Assembly (NCBI GenBank): GCA_035455265.1
Contig: DATIFK010000235.1
Span: 1-39,066, forward strand
Direction: 5' to 3'
From: MGOM01 sp035455265
Lineage (GTDB): Bacteria > Chloroflexota > Anaerolineae > Anaerolineales > E44-bin32
Length of the DNA stretch: 39,066 nt
Made by a program: the position numbers and the translations under genes. Each line of letters opens with the position of its first letter. The first letter of the stretch is position 1. The notes under the pieces were generated by a model. That model was not told the origin of the DNA, did no database searches, and saw only the letters and a list, made by a program, of their open reading frames with translations. Positions 7,774 through 14,092 of this stretch are shown here, one piece after another.

Positions 7774-8727
7774 CTATTCCATCGCGCCCAGCACCAGCGC
7801 CAGCAGCGCCATACGCATCACCACGCCATTGAAGGCTTCCTGCCAATAGCGCGACCAGCGGGTGATGTCGACGTCGGGCGGGATCTCGTCCATGCGCGGC
7901 AGGGAGTGGAGCAACAAGGCATCGGGCTTGGCCTTCTGCTCCAGCAGCTCGCGCGTGATCTTGTAGTTCGCCGGCGTCGTGGCGACCTGCGCGCCGCGCT
8001 CGTCGCGCGACTTGGTGTAGTCCGGTTGGACCACCGGCTCGACCAGGATGACGTCGGCCTTGTCGATCGCCTGCTCGACGTGCTCCGCCTCGCCGAAATT
8101 CAGGCTGTACTGCTTGAGCTCGGCCTTGAATTCCGAGGTGAGGGACATCTCCGGCGGAGCCACGAACGTGATGGGGCAGTCGAACTGAGTCAGGGCGTAA
8201 CCCAGCGAATGCATCGTCCGCATACGCATGTCGCCGACGGCGAGCCAGTGGAGTCCGTCGATCCGGCCTTTCTCACGCAGCACAGTGTACAGGTCGGTCA
8301 AGATCTGGGTCGGGTGTTCGCCCCAGCCGTCGCCGCCGTTGATCACCGGGATCGACGCCCAGCGGGCGGCCTCGTGCGGCGCCCCCTGCTGGAAGTGCCG
8401 CATCACGATGGCGTCGCCGTAAAACTCGAGCATCTTGACCGTGTCTTTGATCGACTCCTGATAGAAGTCGCCGGCGCGGGTCATCTTGGCGTCGGAGAAA
8501 CCGGTGACGTGGCCGCCCAGACGGTGCATGGCCGCCTCGTGCGCCAGGCGCGTTCGGGTCGACGGCTGGTAGAAGGCGGTGACGAGGGTCTTCTCCTTCA
8601 GTAGCTCGCTGTTACGCCGCGAGCGCGCGATCGGCTCCAGCTGGCGGGCGATGTCGAAGACGTGGGTGAATTCGTTGCGTTCGAATTCCTTGAGCGACAG
8701 GATGTCGCGTCCGGCGAAACTACGCAT
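7774..8727 (-). CDS. Divergent aspartate-carbamoyltransferase-like enzyme
   Basis: PyrB-like carbamoyltransferase of 317 aa. Carbamoyl-phosphate elements are intact: S-T-R-T-R (56-60), H-P-T-Q (138-141) and H-S-L-P-R-M-D-E-I-P-P-D-V-D (274-287), the last typical of ATCase. The substrate side is not. The 80s loop, normally S-x-x-K-G-E with an essential Lys, reads G-D-F-Y-Q-E-S (86-92). The R-x-Q-x-E-R aspartate motif of the 240s loop is replaced by V-Q-P-D-Y-T-K-S-R. It therefore probably carbamoylates, or decarbamoylates, an amine other than aspartate. It has an AAGGAGG site and lies 33 bp upstream of the YgeW-like gene in the same operon, with carbamate kinase beyond. Automated annotation would likely call it pyrB; I consider that unsafe. 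Confidence 0.75.
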   Translation of the reverse strand: MRSFAGRDILSLKEFERNEFTHVFDIARQLEPIARSRRNSELLKEKTLVTAFYQPSTRTRLAHEAAMHRLGGHVTGFSDAKMTRAGDFYQESIKDTVKMLEFYGDAIVMRHFQQGAPHEAARWASIPVINGGDGWGEHPTQILTDLYTVLREKGRIDGLHWLAVGDMRMRTMHSLGYALTQFDCPITFVAPPEMSLTSEFKAELKQYSLNFGEAEHVEQAIDKADVILVEPVVQPDYTKSRDERGAQVATTPANYKITRELLEQKAKPDALLLHSLPRMDEIPPDVDITRWSRYWQEAFNGVVMRMALLALVLGAME

Positions 8728-8772
8728 GTCGAGCCTCCTTCAGGAATGTCGTGCGACGTCCTTGGTGGTGCG

Positions 8773-9579
8773 TCAACCCTCGGTCGAAGCCGGACCCCCT
8801 CCTTCGGCCGTCCGGCCGTGCTTGCCTACGCGGCGCACCACATGCATGCGGATGCTTCCGGGAAGGAAGAAGCTCCACGAGTGATCGACGGCGCGGCCGT
8901 CGCGCGTGTAGAGGTAGGCCTCCAGCCGGAGCAACACATCGCCGCGCTGGATCCGCAGGGCGCGGGCCACGTCTCCCGGTGCCGCCACGGCGCTGATCTC
9001 CGTCCGCGAGACGTCCAGCTCGGGGTCGCCCCGGCGCATCAGGAAGTCCAGCACCGATCCGCGGAAGCCCTGGGCCTGAGCATCCTCCGGGAAGACCTGG
9101 CGAGGTAGGACGTCGATCAGGTAGGCCACCGGCCGGCCCCCGGCCTGGATCACGCGGGCGACCTCAACCACCGGCGTCTCGCGAGTCAGCTCGAGCAGGC
9201 CCGCCTCCTCGACCGTCGGCATGCGGCCCTCGATCCGCAACTCGCCCATCTCGACCGTCAAGCCGGTCCGGGCCGCCAACGTCTCCAGGCTCTCCAGCAC
9301 CTCCAGGCCCGCGTCCAGCGTCCGCGGCGGGCGTGTCACGATCGTCCCGACGCCCTGGCGGCGCACGATCAGCCCCTGCTCCTCGAAGGGACGCATGGCT
9401 TCGCGCAGCGTCGCCCTGGAGATCCCCAACTGGCGGGCCAAATCCGGCTCGGACGGCAGGTAGGTGTCGGGAGGCGTATTGGCCAACAGATGCGCCAGTT
9501 GTTGCGCCGCCTGCTGATAAAGGGGGCTTCCGCCCGGCCCGCCCGTCTTTCGCCGCGGTCGCTCGATCGCCTCGCTCAT
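8773..9579 (-). CDS. GntR/HutC-family regulator with UTRA domain
   Basis: Transcription factor of 268 aa. The winged-helix DNA-binding domain is at about 20-90 (recognition region L-G-I-S-R-A-T-L-R-E-A-M-R-P-F-E-E-Q-G-L). A UTRA ligand-binding domain follows from about 110, with the typical D-V-L-P-R and G-S-V-L-D-F-L segments. I chose ATG at 9579 (MSEAIERP) because it overlaps the adenine deaminase stop by 4 bp (ATGA); the frame stays open upstream but only inside ade. UTRA domains bind small metabolites, so a purine or carbamoyl intermediate could be the effector. It lies in the middle of the purine operon and probably controls it; a candidate operator is at 13006-13016. Confidence 0.9.
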   Translation of the reverse strand: MSEAIERPRRKTGGPGGSPLYQQAAQQLAHLLANTPPDTYLPSEPDLARQLGISRATLREAMRPFEEQGLIVRRQGVGTIVTRPPRTLDAGLEVLESLETLAARTGLTVEMGELRIEGRMPTVEEAGLLELTRETPVVEVARVIQAGGRPVAYLIDVLPRQVFPEDAQAQGFRGSVLDFLMRRGDPELDVSRTEISAVAAPGDVARALRIQRGDVLLRLEAYLYTRDGRAVDHSWSFFLPGSIRMHVVRRVGKHGRTAEGGGPASTEG

Positions 9580-11393
9580 CCAGCCTCCCCTGTCGCGCCG
9601 GTATCGACCAACGGGATCACCTCGAATCGATCGACGTCCACCAAACCCTTGTCGGAGATGCGCAGCTGCGGGATGACGACCAGGCCCAACAGGCTCAACT
9701 GCATGTTGGCGTTGTTCAGGCGGCAGCCGCAACCACGAATGGCCTCCAGCACCGCCTCCGCCTTGCCGGCCACGACCTCCGCCCGCTCGTCGGACATGAG
9801 GCCGGCGATGGGAAGCTCGACCCGAGCGATGACCCGACCCTGGCGCACGACGATCTGACCGCCGCCCGTCCGGGCCAGCTCGTTGGCCGCCGTCGCCATG
9901 TCGCCGTCGTCGGTGCCGACGATGATCATGTTGTGCGAATCGTGGGCGACGGTCGACCCGACGGCGCAGGGCACGTTGAAGCCGAAACCCCGCACCAAAC
10001 CGACCTGCACCCCGCCGGTGCCGCGATGCCGCTCCACCATGGCGACCTTGGCCAGATCATGCCCGATATCGCCGGTCAGCTGACCGTCCGACGGCTGCAG
10101 CTGTTCGACCAGATGACGCGTCGGCGCCTGGTTCTCGATCACGCCGATGACGTGCACCGGCAGCGGCCCATTGGACGAGACCGCGACCCGGAAGTCCTCC
10201 GCCCGCAGCGGCCGAGCCATTCGAATGGACTGCTTGACCTCGGCCGGGTAGGGATAGGTCGGAAGGTCCACCACGAGCTTTCCATCGCGGGCCACTACCT
10301 CGCCCCGGGCCATCACCAGCTGGACGTCCATGTCCTTGAGCTCGCCGACGAGCAGGAGATCAGCGTGGCGCCCGGGGGCGATCTGACCCACATCGCGAGC
10401 CATGCCGAAGTGCTCGGCCGTGTTCAGGGTCGCCATCTGCAGCGCCGTGATCGGCGGCAGCCCCTGGCTGATGGCATGGCGGACGACGCGATCCATGTGC
10501 CCTTCGTGGACCAGGGTTCCCGGATGGCAATCATCGGTTACCAGCAGACAGTGGCGCGGGTCCAGGCCGTCCTTCAGAATCGCCGGGACCTGTGCCGCCA
10601 CGTCGTACCAGGCCGAGCCGTAGCGCAGCATCGCTTTCATCCCCTGCCGGACTCGGGCGATGGCGTCCTCAGGCCGGGTCCCTTCGTGGTCGTCCTCCGC
10701 TCCGCCGGCGACGTAGCCGTGGAACGGGCGACCCAGGTCCGGCGAGGCGTAATGGCCCCCGATCACCTTTCCTGCGACGTGCGTCTCCGCCATCTCGGCG
10801 TGCAACTTGGAGTCGGAGAGGGCCACACCGGGGAAGTTCATCATCTCCCCCAGGCCCACCACCCCGGGCCAGCTCATCGCCTCGGCCACTTCCTCGGGAC
10901 CGATCTCAGCGCCGGGAGTCTCGAGCCCCGGGGCGGACGGCACGCACGACGGCATCTGCACCCAGACGTGGATCGGCTGCTGGGTGGCTTCATCGACCAT
11001 CATGCGCACGCCGTTCAGACCAAACACGTTGGCGATCTCGTGAGGGTCGACGAACATGCCCGTCGTGCCGTGAGGCGCGACGGCTCGCACGAATTCGGTC
11101 ACGGTCAGCATGCCCGATTCGACGTGCATGTGGCCGTCCAGCAGGCCGGGCACGAGGTAGCGCCCTTTGGCCTCCATGACCTCTGTCGCGGCGCCGATGG
11201 CGTGGCGGGCGTCCGTGCCGACGTAGGCGATCCGCCCGCGGGCCACGGCGACGTCGGTGTTGTCGATGATCTCCCCCGATTGGACGCACACCCAGCGGCC
11301 GCCCAGCACGACCCGGTCCGCGGGGGCGCGGCCCATGGCCACATCCACCAGATGCCGTGTCAGCTCGGCCCACTCGCGTGAGGTCATCGGCAT
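9576..11393 (-). CDS. ade: Adenine deaminase
   Basis: Adenine deaminase of 605 aa in the amidohydrolase superfamily, converting adenine to hypoxanthine and ammonia. The metal motif P-G-L-L-D-G-H-M-H-V-E-S-G-M-L lies near residues 78-92. Further Ade features are D-P-H-E-I-A-N-V-F-G, a G-L-G-E-M-M-N-F-P-G loop and the metal-site D-D-C-H-P region. The C-terminal domain N-S-H-D/T-D-D-G portion (S-T-V-A-H-D-S-H-N, V-G-T-D-D-G-D-M) is also typical. Length matches the bacterial enzyme. Two in-frame ATGs are 2 codons apart; the first (11393) is used. Its end overlaps the GntR gene. Together with the upstream 8-oxoguanine-type deaminase it channels imported purines to hypoxanthine/urate-level oxypurines. 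Confidence 0.95.
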   Translation of the reverse strand: MPMTSREWAELTRHLVDVAMGRAPADRVVLGGRWVCVQSGEIIDNTDVAVARGRIAYVGTDARHAIGAATEVMEAKGRYLVPGLLDGHMHVESGMLTVTEFVRAVAPHGTTGMFVDPHEIANVFGLNGVRMMVDEATQQPIHVWVQMPSCVPSAPGLETPGAEIGPEEVAEAMSWPGVVGLGEMMNFPGVALSDSKLHAEMAETHVAGKVIGGHYASPDLGRPFHGYVAGGAEDDHEGTRPEDAIARVRQGMKAMLRYGSAWYDVAAQVPAILKDGLDPRHCLLVTDDCHPGTLVHEGHMDRVVRHAISQGLPPITALQMATLNTAEHFGMARDVGQIAPGRHADLLLVGELKDMDVQLVMARGEVVARDGKLVVDLPTYPYPAEVKQSIRMARPLRAEDFRVAVSSNGPLPVHVIGVIENQAPTRHLVEQLQPSDGQLTGDIGHDLAKVAMVERHRGTGGVQVGLVRGFGFNVPCAVGSTVAHDSHNMIIVGTDDGDMATAANELARTGGGQIVVRQGRVIARVELPIAGLMSDERAEVVAGKAEAVLEAIRGCGCRLNNANMQLSLLGLVVIPQLRISDKGLVDVDRFEVIPLVDTGATGEAG

Positions 11394-11439
11394 GTCTCTT
11401 CCCTCACCCAGTGTGTTTGTCGTGTGTCTCCGCCCCCAC

Positions 11440-11496
11440 CCCCTGAGGAGGAGAATGAGGTTTCAGGGGATGGGGGAGGGAAGCTCCTCCATCCCC
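11440..11496 (-). promoter_or_regulatory. Mutually exclusive hairpins in the ade leader
   Basis: In the 132-bp gap before ade, one stem pairs 11466-11478 with 11484-11496 (12 of 13 pairs, 5-nt loop). A second pairs CCCCTGA (11440-11446) with TCAGGGG (11463-11469). They share 11466-11469, so only one can form at a time. This is the layout of an attenuator, but neither is followed by a T-tract on the minus strand, and I do not recognise a purine-riboswitch core. Runs of purines make chance pairing easier here. Confidence 0.35.
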
Positions 11497-11525
11497 AGTG
11501 ACTTCCTCCCCCCACTTCGCCCAAC

Positions 11526-12908
11526 CTACGCATCTCCACCCACCAGCCGCCGCGCCGCCCGGTTGTGCTCTCGGACGAGCTGATCTTCGTCGATGCCGAC
11601 CAGCTGCCCGTCGCGCACGACAGCGCGCCCGTGCACCCAACTCTGGTCGACTTTGGCCGGAGCACAAAGGAGAAGAGCTGCCACCGGGTCATGGAGCGCG
11701 CCGGCGTAGTCCAGGCGGTTCAGGTTCACAGCGACGAAGTCGGCGCACTTCCCCGGCTCGAGAGATCCGATGTCATCGCGACCGAGCACGGCGGCACCGC
11801 CGCGCGTCGCCAGCTCAAGGGCCTGCCGCGCCGTCAGCATCCCAGGCGCGCCGTCGAGATCGGGACGGGCGGTGCCTCCCAATCGGGCAAGCAGAAGGGC
11901 CTGGCGGGCCTCGGCCAATAGGTGCGACGAGTCGTTGCTGGCGGATCCGTCCACGCCCAGTCCCACCTTGACGCCGGCGGCCATGTAGCGCCGCACCGGC
12001 GCGATCCCCGAAGCCAGGCGCATGTTGGAGCTCGGACAGTGCGCCACGCCCATCCCGTCGCGCGCCATCCGCTCGATCTCCAAAGGTTGAATGTGAACAG
12101 CGTGGGCGAACCAGACTCCCGGTCCGGACCATCCAAGCGACTCAGCGTAGGCCAACGGCCGCAGGTGAAACGTCTCGAGACAGAATCGCTCTTCATCGAG
12201 CGTCTCGGCCAGGTGCGTGTGCAGAGTCACCCCGTGCGCCCGGGCCAGCTCCGCCGCCTCACGCATGAGGTCGCGCGTCACCGAGAACGGCGAGCACGGC
12301 GCGACGACGACTCGCACCATCGCACCCGGCGCCGGATCATGATAGGCCTCGATCACACGGCGGCAGTCGTCCAGAATCGCCCCCGGTTTCTCGACGACGC
12401 TGTCCGGGGGCAGGCCGCCCTGGCTTTCCCCCAGGCTCATCGACCCGCGCGAGGCGTGCAGGCGCAAGCCGATCGGCCGAGCCGCCTCGATCTCATCGTC
12501 GAGCCGGCAGCCGTTGGGGAACAGATAGAGATGATCGGAGGCGGTCGTGCAGCCGCTCCGTGCCAGCTCGGCCAATCCCAACTGGGTCGAGACACGGATG
12601 TCATCGGGAGTGAGCCGGGCCCAGATCGGGTAGAGCGTCTTCAGCCAATGGAAGAGGTCGGCATCCTGGGCGGCCGGGAGGGCGCGCGTCAAGGTCTGAT
12701 ACAGATGGTGGTGGGTGTTGACCAGGCCGGGCAGTAGGACGTGGTCGGTCAGGTCAACGACTTCATCGGCGCGGTCTGGCAGGGAGGCGCTGGGCCCGAT
12801 GCCTTCGATCCAACCGTCGCGGGAGAAGATCGCTCCGTCTTCGATTTCGCGACGGGTGCCGTCCATCGTGACGAGCCGGCTGACGTGTCGAACGAGGAGG
12901 GTGGCCAT
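11526..12908 (-). CDS. 8-oxoguanine deaminase-type amidohydrolase (SsnA/TrzA group)
   Basis: Amidohydrolase of 460 aa, cytosolic, Zn-dependent. It has P-G-L-V-N-T-H-H-H-L-Y-Q-T-L-T-R-A (60-76) with the H-x-H metal ligands, T-H-L-A-E-T for the third His, and G-V-D-G-S-A-S-N-D for the catalytic Asp. N-T-H-H-H-L-Y-Q and G-S-A-S-N-D-S-S-H are typical of bacterial 8-oxoguanine deaminases, which form urate. The start MATLLVRHV gives the family length; the frame extends 26 codons upstream without support. A consensus-like promoter lies 69 bp upstream (12977-13005). In the locus it could supply urate, the entry compound of the YgeW-type pathway. Guanine deaminase or an SsnA-like role remain alternatives. 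Confidence 0.87.
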   Translation of the reverse strand: MATLLVRHVSRLVTMDGTRREIEDGAIFSRDGWIEGIGPSASLPDRADEVVDLTDHVLLPGLVNTHHHLYQTLTRALPAAQDADLFHWLKTLYPIWARLTPDDIRVSTQLGLAELARSGCTTASDHLYLFPNGCRLDDEIEAARPIGLRLHASRGSMSLGESQGGLPPDSVVEKPGAILDDCRRVIEAYHDPAPGAMVRVVVAPCSPFSVTRDLMREAAELARAHGVTLHTHLAETLDEERFCLETFHLRPLAYAESLGWSGPGVWFAHAVHIQPLEIERMARDGMGVAHCPSSNMRLASGIAPVRRYMAAGVKVGLGVDGSASNDSSHLLAEARQALLLARLGGTARPDLDGAPGMLTARQALELATRGGAAVLGRDDIGSLEPGKCADFVAVNLNRLDYAGALHDPVAALLLCAPAKVDQSWVHGRAVVRDGQLVGIDEDQLVREHNRAARRLVGGDA

Positions 12909-12976
12909 GCAACGCCTAGCTCGGGGCGCTCCCGGGAGACGTGGACCGGCCATACAAGGGGCTGCGCACGGGCCGG

Positions 12977-13005
12977 AGTCTAGCACCCGTGCGCTACCCC
13001 GTCAA
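12977..13005 (-). promoter_or_regulatory. Sigma-70 promoter of the purine operon
   Basis: On the minus strand TTGACG (13000-13005) and TAGACT (12977-12982) are separated by 17 bp, and TGC directly precedes the -10, making an extended -10. This is the best promoter in region 1. It points at the 8-oxoguanine-deaminase gene and probably drives the whole downstream run to the transporter. Confidence 0.75.
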
Positions 13006-13016
13006 TTGTCAGACAA
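13006..13016. promoter_or_regulatory. Candidate GntR operator next to the purine promoter
   Basis: TTGTCAGACAA is an 11-bp perfect palindrome with a central A and directly abuts the -35 box at 13000-13005. Its form (TTGTC-N-GACAA) fits the short palindromes bound by GntR/HutC proteins, and a UTRA-type GntR gene lies in the same operon. I saw no second copy. Binding is inferred. Confidence 0.45.
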
Positions 13017-13070
13017 CCATCCGAACGGGCCGACGAACGTCACCCTCGCGGGCGCGGCAGCACGATGGCC

Positions 13071-13949
13071 CTAGGGCGCCAGACGCGAGGCCGAGCGATA
13101 GGTGTTCTGGAGCAGGAGCGCGATCGTCATCGGGCCGACGCCGCCCGGCACGGGCGTGATCGCCCCGGCCACCTCGACTGCCTCCGAGAACATGACATCC
13201 CCGACCAGGCGCGAGCCGCTCTTGGCTGTCGGGTCTTCGATGCGGTTGGTTCCCACGTCGATGACGGTGGCCCCTGGCTTGATCCAGGACCCGCGAATCA
13301 TGTGGGCCCGGCCGATGGCGGCGATCAGGATGTCCGCTTGCCGGCAGACGCCGGCCAGATCCTTCGTCTTCGAGTGGCAGATCGTGACGGTGGCGTTTTC
13401 CTTGACCAGCAGCAATGCCGCCGGCATGCCGACGATGTTCGACCGCCCGACGACAACGGCATTGGCACCTTCAATCTTGGCCCCCGCCTTCTTCAGCAGC
13501 ACCATGCATCCGGCGGGAGTGCAGGGGACGAACAGCGGCTCCCTCCCCTTCTGAGCCAGCCGGCCGATATTCAATGGATGGAATCCGTCGACGTCTTTCT
13601 CGATGCTGATGGCCTTGAGAATCGCCTCCTCATCCAGCCCGGCCGGCAGCGGCAGCTGAACCAGGATCCCGTGGACTCGCCGATCGGCGTTGAGCTGCTG
13701 GACGAGGCCCTCGACTTCCGCCTGAGTCGCCGAAGCGGGAAGTTCGTGGCCGAACGATTCGATGCCCACTTCCGCGCACGCCTTGCGCTTTGCTTTGACA
13801 TAGGTGTGCGAGGCCGGATTGTCCCCCACCAGCACGGTCGCCAGACCGGGGCGCGGGCCGCCCGAAGCCACCAACTTCTCCACGTTCCGGCCGATCTCCT
13901 GCCGTATCTCCTCGGCGATGGCCTTGCCGTCAATCAAGGTAGCTGCCAT
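13071..13949 (-). CDS. folD: Bifunctional methylene-THF dehydrogenase/cyclohydrolase FolD
   Basis: FolD of 292 aa interconverts 5,10-methylene-, 5,10-methenyl- and 10-formyl-tetrahydrofolate in the cytosol. Motifs: Y-V-K-A-K-R-K-A (catalytic Lys in the Y-x3-K motif, about 50-57), V-D-G-F-H-P-L-N-I-G-R-L near 120, V-V-G-R-S-N-I-V-G-M-P (NADP fold) near 167, and P-V-P-G-G-V-G-P-M-T at the C-terminus. A GGGAG site precedes the ATG. It lies between the kinase and the purine genes on the same strand. Formimino-THF from glycine-yielding purine breakdown enters the folate pool at the methenyl level, so FolD may serve the pathway as well as biosynthesis; this link is inferred. Confidence 0.96.
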   Translation of the reverse strand: MAATLIDGKAIAEEIRQEIGRNVEKLVASGGPRPGLATVLVGDNPASHTYVKAKRKACAEVGIESFGHELPASATQAEVEGLVQQLNADRRVHGILVQLPLPAGLDEEAILKAISIEKDVDGFHPLNIGRLAQKGREPLFVPCTPAGCMVLLKKAGAKIEGANAVVVGRSNIVGMPAALLLVKENATVTICHSKTKDLAGVCRQADILIAAIGRAHMIRGSWIKPGATVIDVGTNRIEDPTAKSGSRLVGDVMFSEAVEVAGAITPVPGGVGPMTIALLLQNTYRSASRLAP

Positions 13950-14026
13950 GGGTCGTCTCCCGTGAGGCGTTATCGCGCGTGCGCCCTCCGGTGGAGGGCC
14001 CAGGGCGCGGGTCGTTTGTCGATTGG

Positions 14027-14056
14027 ATTATCCCGGAGGGTCGCAACGGGCGGCAA
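14027..14056 (-). promoter_or_regulatory. Possible folD promoter
   Basis: Minus-strand TTGCCG (14051-14056) and GATAAT (14027-14032), spacing 18 bp, about 78 bp before the folD ATG. Both boxes are near-consensus but the spacing is one over ideal. Confidence 0.4.
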
Positions 14057-14092
14057 GGATGGAGGTCCCACGCCCCCCTGACACCCGTCCTG

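Noticed and set aside
6796..8604. Long plus-strand open frame (about 602 codons) opposite both carbamoyltransferases
   Set aside because: Antisense shadow of two convincing enzymes; composition rich in Asp, His, Arg and Gln with no domain.
7774..8727. Ordinary pyrimidine-biosynthetic pyrB
   Set aside because: The aspartate-binding residues are missing and the neighbours are purine and carbamoyl-phosphate genes.
9333..11381. Long plus-strand open frame (about 682 codons) opposite adenine deaminase
   Set aside because: Adenine deaminase motifs are clear on the other strand; the frame is a codon-bias shadow.
11394..11525. Purine riboswitch upstream of adenine deaminase
   Set aside because: The conserved three-way-junction core is not seen; only GC-rich alternative hairpins are present.
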